Origin: DATFVA01 sp963811905
Lineage (GTDB): Bacteria > Bacteroidota > Ignavibacteria > Ignavibacteriales > Ignavibacteriaceae
DNA: 64,000 nt
Assembly: GCA_963811905.1 (NCBI GenBank)
Contig: CAWETK010000021.1
Span: 124,001-188,000, forward strand
Direction: 5' to 3'
In this document: one piece after another, positions 32,539 through 41,191 of the stretch
How the letters are laid out: the number at the start of each line of letters is the position of its first letter
Position numbering within the stretch: the stretch's first letter is position 1
Made by a program: the position numbers and the translations under genes
Notes under the pieces: model-generated
Seen by the model: only the letters and a program-made list of their open reading frames with translations
The model's database searches: none
Told to the model about the DNA's origin: nothing

Positions 32539-33354
32539 ATGAGTACAGAAAAAACAATTAAAAGGATAACTACAAAATCCCTTTCGCTTCTGAAACAAAA
32601 AGGAGTGCCGATTACTGCACTGACCGCTTATGACTTTATCACGGCAAAACTTCTTGATGAAGCAGGTATTGATCTTATCCTTGTAGGTGATTCTCTGGGA
32701 AATGTTTTTCAGGGAAATGAAACAACGCTGCCTGTTACGATGGATGAAATGATCTATCATACAAAAGCCGTTTCTAAAGGTATTAATAGATCAATGCTTG
32801 TGGTGGACATGCCGTTTATGTCATACCAGCTGAGCAAAGATGAAGCTTTCCGGAATGCCGGGAGAATAATGAAAGAAACTTCCGCCGGAGCTGTAAAGCT
32901 GGAAGGGGGTAAAAGAGTGGTTAAGGCTATTAGAAAAATTACCCGTGCCGGAATTCCCGTTATGGGTCATATCGGATTGACTCCTCAAAGTATTCATTTA
33001 TTCGGCAGCTATAGAGAACGCGGAAGGGATGAAGAAGAAGCATTGGAACTCCTTGAAGATGCTAAGGCGGTCGAAGAAGCTGGAGCTTTTGCATTAGTGC
33101 TCGAAAAAATACCATCTCAGCTTGGTAAAAGGATCACCGAATCAGTAAACATTCCTACGATAGGTATAGGCGCAGGACCTCATTGCGATGGACAGATACT
33201 TGTAACGCCTGATATGCTCGGACTGAACGTGGACTTTCACCCCAGGTTTGTCAGACGTTATGCTGAACTTGCTGATGTCCTTTCAGGTGCGGTGAAAAAT
33301 TATATTAAAGATATAAAAGAAAAGAAATTCCCGTCTGAAGATGAAAGTTATTAA
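32539..33354 (+). CDS. panB: 3-methyl-2-oxobutanoate hydroxymethyltransferase
   Basis: PanB makes ketopantoate from 2-oxoisovalerate and methylene-THF, the first step to pantothenate and CoA. The 271-residue TIM barrel has the family start ITALTAYDFITAKLLDEAGID. Mg-binding Asp lies in LVGDSLGN and VVDMPFMSYQ. GAVKLEGG and the GHIGLTPQS loop (about residues 140-148) bind substrate, and IPTIGIGAGPHCDGQ is the C-terminal signature. It ends the envelope run. Confidence 0.95.
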   Translation: MSTEKTIKRITTKSLSLLKQKGVPITALTAYDFITAKLLDEAGIDLILVGDSLGNVFQGNETTLPVTMDEMIYHTKAVSKGINRSMLVVDMPFMSYQLSKDEAFRNAGRIMKETSAGAVKLEGGKRVVKAIRKITRAGIPVMGHIGLTPQSIHLFGSYRERGRDEEEALELLEDAKAVEEAGAFALVLEKIPSQLGKRITESVNIPTIGIGAGPHCDGQILVTPDMLGLNVDFHPRFVRRYAELADVLSGAVKNYIKDIKEKKFPSEDESY

Positions 33355-33402
33355 ATAATTAATGACTTTACTTGCACACTAAGATTTGATTAAATATAGA
33401 AT

Positions 33403-34530
33403 ATGATTTTACGAATTTTTCTTATCACAATATTCATGTACTTATCTTCACAGGCAGCCTTCCCCCAGGATGAAATAAAAAGCTATCTCGAAGGTGCAAA
33501 CATTACTGCTATTAAAACAGAAGGTGGCAATATATGGGTCGGCACTTACGGACAGGGAATATTCAGGTATTCAAAAAAAGACGACAGCTGGGAAAGTTTC
33601 TCTACGAAAGAAGGGAATCTTGATAATGATCTTTTTTTCAATCTTTCTGTGAGCAAAGACTACGTATGGGCGGGTGCTGCTGACGGATTATTCATTTATA
33701 ACCGCAAAAAGAATACATGGTCAAATAAAAAATTTGCCCTCGGCGGTGAAATGGGGAACTGGATAAGAGCACTTTGTTATGATCCTGAAGAGAATGTGCT
33801 GTGGATAGGAAGATTTAAGAATCTTACACGCCTCGATGTCAGAAGACAGAAATTCACAGATTATGATAAGACAATAAAAGGGGATACCAAAACAAATAAC
33901 TTTACTGCAATTTCGCTGGACGGTGATAGTCTTGTATGGTTCGGGACCGAAGGCGGCGTCCATAAATACTATAAAAAAAGAAACATAAACAGTAACTCAG
34001 CCTGGGAATTTTACAACAATAAAGAAGGTAAATTCCTTGAAGAAGGCTCCTTTATTTCTGTCAGCGATCTGATGTTCGATAATAAATATGTCTGGTTCGG
34101 AACAGATGAGTTTATAACCAAAGAGCAGCCGGAATTCAATCTTGGAGGAATTTATATTTTTGACAGGAACCGGAGATGGCTGAGGATATCCAAAAAAGAT
34201 GGTCTTCCTGCAAACGGTGTTTACTGCTTTGCAAGAACTGGCAACACCGTCTGGGCATCGGTCTACCAATTTTCTAAAAATGACAGAGCTGAATACGGAC
34301 ATGGCATCTCCCTGATTAACCGGATTACAGGGGAAGTTAAAAACCTTGACCTTGATAAAGCAAGAATAAAGACCTCAACAATCCCGGCTTTATTATTTGA
34401 CGGAACTGATATCTGGATAGGTACCGATAACGGATTATTCAGAGTTAAGATTGACAATCCGCTCGCACACTGGAGCGGAAGAAAAAAACCATTAAACGAA
34501 GAAAAGCCGGCCGGACGTAGAAAAAAGTAA
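33403..34530 (+). CDS. Exported beta-propeller protein of the two-component-sensor type
   Basis: This 375-residue exported protein has a signal peptide (about residues 1-22). The rest is a run of propeller blades with the recurring VWxGTxxGLF/Y pattern: NIWVGTYGQGIFRY, YVWAGAADGLFIYN, LVWFGTEGGVHKY and DIWIGTDNGLFRV. These are Reg_prop-like repeats, usually found as the periplasmic part of hybrid sensor kinases. Here there is no membrane or kinase part, so it is a stand-alone propeller that may bind carbohydrate or a partner protein. No neighbour explains its role. Confidence 0.75.
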   Translation: MILRIFLITIFMYLSSQAAFPQDEIKSYLEGANITAIKTEGGNIWVGTYGQGIFRYSKKDDSWESFSTKEGNLDNDLFFNLSVSKDYVWAGAADGLFIYNRKKNTWSNKKFALGGEMGNWIRALCYDPEENVLWIGRFKNLTRLDVRRQKFTDYDKTIKGDTKTNNFTAISLDGDSLVWFGTEGGVHKYYKKRNINSNSAWEFYNNKEGKFLEEGSFISVSDLMFDNKYVWFGTDEFITKEQPEFNLGGIYIFDRNRRWLRISKKDGLPANGVYCFARTGNTVWASVYQFSKNDRAEYGHGISLINRITGEVKNLDLDKARIKTSTIPALLFDGTDIWIGTDNGLFRVKIDNPLAHWSGRKKPLNEEKPAGRRKK

Positions 34531-35150
34531 GTTTTCTGCCAGCCTCAGATATTTCAGTTATAAATAAAATCTATTAATGATCCTTATCGATTCAGGTATC
34601 AGCAGCTTATTCCGGTTGTTTATAGTATAGGGTTCATCCCCGGATAAAATAAAAAGACCTGAATCCTGTATAGAATAGATTATCAGGCTTACCAAAATTC
34701 CTTCCCGCTTCGGTAACCAATTAACCTCGCTCAAACTCAATTCTGCTCTGGCTGCTTTATATACCCCGCACCCATTTGGCAGAAAATGATCCGTCATTAA
34801 ACCGTATTTCAACCCTCCAAATACGTCATAAATACCTACTGAATACGCAGTGAATACGCTCTGAAAACGCAGTGAATACGCAGTGAATACGCTGTGAATA
34901 CGCTGTGAATTCGCTCAAACAAGCTTATTCAGCCGAAAAAGGTACTATATTAACAGCATTTTATGCACTAATAGGAGTTCAAAATTAGAAGCGGGTGAAA
35001 TTCCTCCGGATGCTTTCTAATAGCAGGATTATTTTATCACTCTCAGTTCAGATTGGATAGCTTTGCCCGGCCCATATTTATACTTATAATTCTTTTTGAA
35101 GAATCATTTTATCCGTATTTTTACGCTGATAATTCAATTTAAGGATATTT
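34531..35150. other. 620-bp intergenic region before hldE1, holding array 2
   Basis: The gap contains the 11-bp array (34819-34917) and then AT-rich DNA with the hldE1 promoter region. A short minus-strand reading frame (34558-34812, 84 residues, TTG start) is possible but has no recognisable motif, so it is not called a gene. No tRNA, mobile element or strong terminator was seen. Confidence 0.5.
34819..34917 (-). repeat. Intergenic 11-bp tandem array 2 (core CGTATTCA on the minus strand)
   Basis: Nine consecutive 11-bp units run from 34819. The best are GAATACGCAGT (34841, 34874) and GAATACGCTGT (34885, 34896). Outer units decay: AAATACGTCAT, AAATACCTACT, and GAATTCGCTCA at the end. Read on the minus strand the unit is CGTATTCA plus a 3-bp spacer (CTG or CAG), the same octamer as in array 1 on the plus strand. 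The array lies 233 bp before hldE1. Confidence 0.85.
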
Positions 35151-36146
35151 ATGATCTCCATTCCTGTTCGCAGAATGAATGAACTTAAAAGAAATTTTAA
35201 AGGATTAAATATTGCCGTTATCGGCGACATGATGCTTGATTGTTATTTCCAGGGCGACGTAAAAAGAATTTCACCGGAGGCTCCGGTTCCGGTTGTTGAA
35301 GTAGGCAATGAGTTTTTTCGCTTTGGAGGAGCAGCCAATGTGGCCCTTAATATCTTAAAGCTGGGAGGAAATCCCGTTCCGGTCGGAGTTATCGGTTATG
35401 ATAATGACGGCACTATCTTTACATCGCTGATAAATGAGCTGAATATTAACCTGGACGGAATATTTATAGATGAATCGCGTCCCACTACTGCAAAAACAAG
35501 AGTTATCGCAAATAATCAGCATGTGGTTAGAATTGACAAAGAGAGTAAAGAGTATCTTAATAAAAAATTACAGGACAAAATATTTAATTACCTCAATGAT
35601 CACAGCTCGGATCTGGATGCAGTAATACTCGAGGACTATAACAAAGGTGTATTATCCGCTTCCTTAATTGAAAAAATAATCAAGCTTGCAAAATCGAAAG
35701 GTATTATTGTTACCGTAGATCCTAAGTTCAACAATTTCTTTTCCTTCAAAGGAGTTACAGTTTTTAAGCCCAATAGAAAAGAAGCCGAAGATGTGCTTGG
35801 TATGAAAATAAAAACTGATGAGGATATATCCGCAGCAGGCGCGAGGATCCTTGATAAGATCAACTCCAGGTATGTTCTTTTGACTCTTGGGGAGGGAGGG
35901 ATTGCCGTGTTTGAAAAGGGGAAGCCTGAAAAAAGAATGCCGACTAAAGCAAGAAAAGTTGCTGATGTGTCCGGTGCGGGCGATACGGTTATTTCTACTC
36001 TTACTATGGCGCTGGCTGCAGGCTCGGATATTATCGAGGCTTCATATCTTGCTAATTATGCCGGCGGTATTGTGTGCGAAGAGATAGGCATTGTTCCGAT
36101 TGAAATCGATAAGTTATTCAGGGCCGTTAAGGAAGATAATCCATGA
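35151..36146 (+). CDS. hldE1: D-glycero-beta-D-manno-heptose-7-phosphate kinase
   Basis: HldE1 phosphorylates heptose 7-phosphate at C1 on the way to ADP-heptose for the LPS core. The 331-residue protein is a PfkB/ribokinase-family kinase: GGAANVALNILKLGG (about residues 63-77), and the anion-hole signature with catalytic Asp DVSGAGDTVISTL (about 272-284). In many bacteria this is the N-terminal half of fused HldE; here the two halves are separate genes overlapping by 4 bp (ATGA). Confidence 0.9.
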   Translation: MISIPVRRMNELKRNFKGLNIAVIGDMMLDCYFQGDVKRISPEAPVPVVEVGNEFFRFGGAANVALNILKLGGNPVPVGVIGYDNDGTIFTSLINELNINLDGIFIDESRPTTAKTRVIANNQHVVRIDKESKEYLNKKLQDKIFNYLNDHSSDLDAVILEDYNKGVLSASLIEKIIKLAKSKGIIVTVDPKFNNFFSFKGVTVFKPNRKEAEDVLGMKIKTDEDISAAGARILDKINSRYVLLTLGEGGIAVFEKGKPEKRMPTKARKVADVSGAGDTVISTLTMALAAGSDIIEASYLANYAGGIVCEEIGIVPIEIDKLFRAVKEDNP

Positions 36147-36622
36147 GTAATATTAAATCCCTTGAAGAAATAAAGGAACTTAGAAAATCCTTCAGAGATG
36201 TGGAAAAAAAAGTCGTTTTTACGAACGGAGTATTTGATATAATTCATGCCGGTCATGTCGATTACTTGATAAAAGCCAGGCAGTCTGGTGATGTACTTAT
36301 AGTGGGTATGAACAGTGATGCTTCTGTAAAGAGAATTAAGGGTGAATTTAGACCAATCGTGCCTGAATTGCAGAGGGCATTCGTACTTTCGAACCTAAAG
36401 CCTGTTGATTATGTTGTGATATTTGACGAAGATACCCCGGCAGAACTAATTGAGAATATAATTCCCGACATTCTAATAAAGGGAGCCGACTGGTCTCTGG
36501 ATAATATTGTAGGCAAAAATATTGTGCTGAAGAATGGAGGAGAGGTTAAAACCATAGAATTTGTAAACTCCCAGTCAACTTCAAATATTGTTCAGACTAT
36601 CCTGGAGAGATACAACAGATAG
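36143..36622 (+). CDS. hldE2: D-glycero-beta-D-manno-heptose 1-phosphate adenylyltransferase
   Basis: This 159-residue nucleotidyltransferase makes ADP-heptose from heptose 1-phosphate and ATP. The signature FTNGVFDIIHAGHVDYL (HxGH motif, about residues 31-47) and the later KGADWS and NSQSTSNIV stretches match the RfaE domain II family. Its ATG lies within the ATGA overlap with hldE1. The intermediate phosphatase gene (gmhB) is not in this window. Confidence 0.92.
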   Translation: MSNIKSLEEIKELRKSFRDVEKKVVFTNGVFDIIHAGHVDYLIKARQSGDVLIVGMNSDASVKRIKGEFRPIVPELQRAFVLSNLKPVDYVVIFDEDTPAELIENIIPDILIKGADWSLDNIVGKNIVLKNGGEVKTIEFVNSQSTSNIVQTILERYNR

Positions 36623-36703
36623 GCTTCAAATTCATCATTTGATGTTAAGTAAATTTTCTTTATCTAATAACGGACAGATCATTTTTAATTAAATTCTTAT
36701 AAA

Positions 36704-39700
36704 GTGGCAGAAGAGCAAAAGAAAGAAAATAAGACCGGTAAGAAAAAAAGAACGCTGCTGCAGAAGATAGTCAATGTATTTCTCTACGTCGGCCTGGGAA
36801 TTTTTCTGATACTTGTTATTGCATTTGCGGTAAGCCAGACATCTTTTTTCCGTAACTGGCTCCGTGAGACTGCAATGAATGCAGCAAATAATGCCCTGAA
36901 TGGAAAAGTATATATCGGACAGCTGGACGGAACTATTTTTACCTCCCTTATTCTTCGTGATACATATATAACCATGGATAAAGATACTCTTCTTAATGCT
37001 TCAAGGATAGAACTTAGAACTAGCCCGCTGCAGCTGCTTTTTAAGAAAATTTACGTGAGGAAATTAGAACTTGATGATACACAGATAAACCTGGTCAGAG
37101 ATGCCCGGGGTGAGCTTAATGTTTCAAAACTGGTGCCGCCCTCTCAGAATATTGATACAACTTCTTCTTCTTTTCCCTTCAAAATCATTGTCGCGGAAAT
37201 GAAGATAAAAAACTCAGGCTTATCCCTGAGGGATTATAATATAACTTCAACAGCTTCCTACGATAGTCTAAATCTGCATAACCTGAATGTTAAAAATTTA
37301 AATCTCTCCCTCAGTGCTTTAGCTGATATAAATAATAATGATTTTGAGATAGGGATACATTCTCTTTCCTTAGATCCGAACATAAACCGGTTTGCACTGA
37401 AGGATCTTTCTGGCGAATTCTATGTGAATAATGATTCTATAAGCGTAAAGGATTTTAACCTTAAAACGAAAGCTTCAGACTTTACTGTTAATGCACTTGT
37501 AGGCAATTTTTCACTCTTTGACTCCACACGTAACAGCGATTTTACAAAAGCCGAGTTAAATTTGAAACTTGATGCAGATAAGTTTTCATTTTCCGATTTA
37601 TCAGTCTTTGCTCCTTCCACCGATATTCTTCAGGGGACTATTTCTGCTAAAATCAATACTTCGGGATCATTTAAACTGCTGCATCTCGGACATCTGGAGA
37701 TAAATTTTCAGAATACCCACCTTCAGGCTCAAGGTCAGATTGAAAATGTCGAAGCAGGTCAGGACATGCGGATAACTACTGAATTTAATCATTCGTATAT
37801 TGATCAGCAGGATGTAAATGACCTCGTTCCTTCACTGCAGATGCCCATTTTTAAGGAATACGGCACAATAAAATTCGACAGTCTGTACTATAAAGGGAAA
37901 CCTCTCAATTTCTTTACGCGCGTAGATATAAATACTGAGCAGGGTTCATTCGCTGTTAATGGAAATCTGGACCTTGAAGAGAAACCTATGACATATGATC
38001 TGAACTTCAGCACAAAAAATCTTAATCTGGCCCCTATCGCAGGATTAGCCTCAAACCTTACATCCCATGGATCGGTAAAAGGAGCAGGTGTTGAACCTGA
38101 CAGCTTAACTGCATCTGTTAAATTTTTTGCCGGCGGTTCGGTGATAGACGGCAACCGGATGGATACTTTAAGACTGATCGCTGATGCAAAAAATAAAAAT
38201 ATCAATTACAGGCTGACTGCAGCTTCGGATACTCTTTATGCTGCACTCAACGGTACATTTGATTTTACAAATAAAAAACTCCCTTCGTATGAGCTGACCG
38301 GAGACATTAAGAACCTTGATATGGCTGGCATCTTAAAAGATACTTCAGCACGGACCGACCTTAATTTCAGCATCGATGCAAGCGGAGAAGGCTTCAATCC
38401 GGATAGTATGAATCTTTTCCTGAGCACCACGCTATACAACGCTTCAATTAAAGGAATTAAAATTGACAGCACCCGTGCAATAGTGGACCTGAGAAGGAAT
38501 GATGGAGGAGAAAGAGTTGTTAATATTATTTCCGATCTCGCAGATATCACCCTGACAGGGGATTTTACGGTAACCGATGCAGCCTCCTTGATGACTACTG
38601 AAATGAAGGTCATAACGAATGCAGTAAAGGATAAACTCGATAATCTTCTGCCATCTGAAGCAGCAGACTCAATAGGGATAACAGCACAAAATTTACCTGT
38701 TATCGAAAAAACAGGTAAAAAGACAAGGATGGATTATGTAATTGAGTTTAAGGATTTCCAGTTACTCTCGCTTTTCCTCGGAGGCAAGCAGCTTGAACTT
38801 GACGGGGATGTGCAGGGGAAACTTGAAGAGACTGCAGACTCTTTAAATTTTACTTTTAAAACAACACTTGACTATCTGAAGTACTGGGGTAAGAATGATG
38901 TTTTCTTTTTATCCAAACTGAACCTCGATCTTGCACTTCATAACGACCTGGGGAGTATTTCGCTATCACAGTTAAATGCAGATGTTAATTTAAGCATTGA
39001 AAGAATTTTTACCGGTAATGATATAAAAGATCTTAGACTTGGATTGAGTATTCAGGATGATTCAGCTGCCTTACAGTTCTCTGCAAATCTTGAGAATTAT
39101 CTGACGGCAGATATTGATTCGAGGATGCAGTTCGTCGAGGGAGGGGTTAATATATCATTTGATACACTGTCAGCTTCATACAATAAATTTAAACTTATAA
39201 ACAGGTCGCCGATAAACATTGCTTACTCTCCTGACCAGGTTAAGTTTAAAGATTTTAAGCTATACCATAACAAAGGGAGCATTTCTATTGACGGTTCTCT
39301 TCAGAGAAACGGAAACCAGGATCTGAAGCTGGCTGTTGCAGGTATCACGGGAAAAGACATAAGTGAATCTTTATTGGGAATGCGGCCGGAAAATTCTATC
39401 CAGAGCTACCTGGATTTTTCTGCCGATATTAAAGGCGACTTTCACTCTCCTGTAATGAAGATAAAACTTAATGCCGACAGCGTAACATATAAGAACAAAA
39501 AGTTTGGTTCCCTTATTGCGAACCTTAACTACAAAGATAAAAAACTTAACACCGATATCAGGTTTATCGACAGTCTGCAGAATTTGAAGAATCCCAAGTT
39601 AAAAATTACAGGCGATGTTCCTGTTAATCTGGCATTTTCAGGTGCAGAAAGCATGCTGATAGAGGATTCCCCTGTAAATATTGAAGTTCAGGCTGATAGT

Positions 39701-41191
39701 TTCAGACTCGGGGCCTTAGGTAATCTGCTTCCGGAAATCAACAAAATAACTGGGGAGTTGACCGCAAATCTTCATGTCGGAGGTACTTTCAAAAACTTTA
39801 AACCTGAAGGAAAAATAGTACTTGATCACGCAGATTTTGTTGTCCAGAAAAACAACATGGAATATCTGGCAGGACTGAAGCTTTCTATTTCTCCTGACCG
39901 GTTGAAAATAGACAGTTTATTGATTAAGAATGCACCGAATACCAAAAACGGGGGTCAGATGACTGGTAGAGGTGAGGCGGCACTAAGAAATATGCAGATT
40001 GTTTCTTCCAGCTTTTTTATAAGCGGTCAGCTTAAGGTTTTGAGTCAGGATAGTAAGTCTGCCAGTCCCTCAGTATACGGTGACCTTGTTGTTTCTACTG
40101 ATGGTAAAATTGAATTTTCATTGGATAGCAGCGGGGCTCTGATCTCGGTTCCAATCGTGATTAAAGAGGCTAATCTGATTTTCCCGCAGACTGAAAGTGC
40201 TTATCAGAATAATTCAAGTGATTTCATCTATGTATATGCTGCCGATACCAATATTGCGCGTAAAGGTGAAGCGGATTTCCAAAGATTGGTAGACCTTTCT
40301 CATCAGCATAATCAGTCACAGCAGAATAAATCAGGGGGTATGTCATTTAATTATAAGGTCGATGTACATGTTGAGAAAGAGGCTAAAATAACATTTGTTT
40401 TGTCGAAGGAACTTAATCAGAACCTGACTGCTATTCTGCAGGGAGATTTCCATTATGAAAAAATAAACGGAAGACCTGACGCAAGCGGGGAATTAAAACT
40501 TTTGAACGGTTCCACCCTTGAATTTTTAAAAACTTTTGAGGCAGACGGAAGTATAAGGTTTGAGAACCAGCTTGATAATCCTTACCTTGATATCACAGCA
40601 ACTTATACCGATTATTACTATCCGGCCGGAGATTCAATCTCCAACAATGAAGTTAAAGTGGCTGTAAAAATAACGATAAAAGGTTTCCTGAAAGATCTGG
40701 GTAAGAACCTTGTGCAGAATCAGAACAATATTGCGGTATATTACGGGGCGAATAATATTGAAAACAATAATCCTGATCCCACAAAGACAGCCTCGGATGC
40801 CGTGCTCTTTATTCTTGCGGGGAAATTTACAGAAGGTGCAACACAGCAGGATAGGAATGCAGCGGCATCAACAGCGGCCGCACTTGCCGGTTCAGTGGTA
40901 GGCGGATTTTTAAATAAACAGTTCGGAGACATTATAAGGAGGGTTGAACTACGCCAGGTAGGCACTGTTACTAAGTTTAACCTGGTTGGGAAAGCCGGCG
41001 ATATACAGTATTCTGTGGGAGGCACTACTAATGTTTTCCAGGATATTTCCCAGGCTAATGTGAAACTTGAATACCCGATAACTAATCAGCTGCTGCTGAG
41101 GCTGGAGCGAAAACAGTCAGTAACAGAAACAACAACAAATATTAATGAAATGATAAACGAACTTGGTCTTAAATATAAATTTGAGTTTTAA
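36704..41191 (+). CDS. tamB: TamB-like translocation and assembly module protein
   Basis: This 1495-residue protein has a single N-terminal membrane anchor (about residues 25-48, YVGLGIFLILVIAFAV) and then a very long repetitive beta-rich AsmA/TamB-type body. The C-terminal DUF490 domain (about 1130-1495) ends in aromatic Phe. TamB spans the periplasm and either helps insert outer-membrane proteins with a BamA-type partner or carries phospholipids along its hydrophobic groove. The start is GTG. Its stop overlaps the rnr ATG (TAATG). Confidence 0.85.
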   Translation: MAEEQKKENKTGKKKRTLLQKIVNVFLYVGLGIFLILVIAFAVSQTSFFRNWLRETAMNAANNALNGKVYIGQLDGTIFTSLILRDTYITMDKDTLLNASRIELRTSPLQLLFKKIYVRKLELDDTQINLVRDARGELNVSKLVPPSQNIDTTSSSFPFKIIVAEMKIKNSGLSLRDYNITSTASYDSLNLHNLNVKNLNLSLSALADINNNDFEIGIHSLSLDPNINRFALKDLSGEFYVNNDSISVKDFNLKTKASDFTVNALVGNFSLFDSTRNSDFTKAELNLKLDADKFSFSDLSVFAPSTDILQGTISAKINTSGSFKLLHLGHLEINFQNTHLQAQGQIENVEAGQDMRITTEFNHSYIDQQDVNDLVPSLQMPIFKEYGTIKFDSLYYKGKPLNFFTRVDINTEQGSFAVNGNLDLEEKPMTYDLNFSTKNLNLAPIAGLASNLTSHGSVKGAGVEPDSLTASVKFFAGGSVIDGNRMDTLRLIADAKNKNINYRLTAASDTLYAALNGTFDFTNKKLPSYELTGDIKNLDMAGILKDTSARTDLNFSIDASGEGFNPDSMNLFLSTTLYNASIKGIKIDSTRAIVDLRRNDGGERVVNIISDLADITLTGDFTVTDAASLMTTEMKVITNAVKDKLDNLLPSEAADSIGITAQNLPVIEKTGKKTRMDYVIEFKDFQLLSLFLGGKQLELDGDVQGKLEETADSLNFTFKTTLDYLKYWGKNDVFFLSKLNLDLALHNDLGSISLSQLNADVNLSIERIFTGNDIKDLRLGLSIQDDSAALQFSANLENYLTADIDSRMQFVEGGVNISFDTLSASYNKFKLINRSPINIAYSPDQVKFKDFKLYHNKGSISIDGSLQRNGNQDLKLAVAGITGKDISESLLGMRPENSIQSYLDFSADIKGDFHSPVMKIKLNADSVTYKNKKFGSLIANLNYKDKKLNTDIRFIDSLQNLKNPKLKITGDVPVNLAFSGAESMLIEDSPVNIEVQADSFRLGALGNLLPEINKITGELTANLHVGGTFKNFKPEGKIVLDHADFVVQKNNMEYLAGLKLSISPDRLKIDSLLIKNAPNTKNGGQMTGRGEAALRNMQIVSSSFFISGQLKVLSQDSKSASPSVYGDLVVSTDGKIEFSLDSSGALISVPIVIKEANLIFPQTESAYQNNSSDFIYVYAADTNIARKGEADFQRLVDLSHQHNQSQQNKSGGMSFNYKVDVHVEKEAKITFVLSKELNQNLTAILQGDFHYEKINGRPDASGELKLLNGSTLEFLKTFEADGSIRFENQLDNPYLDITATYTDYYYPAGDSISNNEVKVAVKITIKGFLKDLGKNLVQNQNNIAVYYGANNIENNNPDPTKTASDAVLFILAGKFTEGATQQDRNAAASTAAALAGSVVGGFLNKQFGDIIRRVELRQVGTVTKFNLVGKAGDIQYSVGGTTNVFQDISQANVKLEYPITNQLLLRLERKQSVTETTTNINEMINELGLKYKFEF

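Noticed and set aside
34558..34812. 84-residue minus-strand reading frame next to array 2
   Set aside because: TTG start with GGAGGG too close to the start, no motif, no signal or membrane segment, and no coupling to a neighbour. It might be a decayed gene but cannot be supported.
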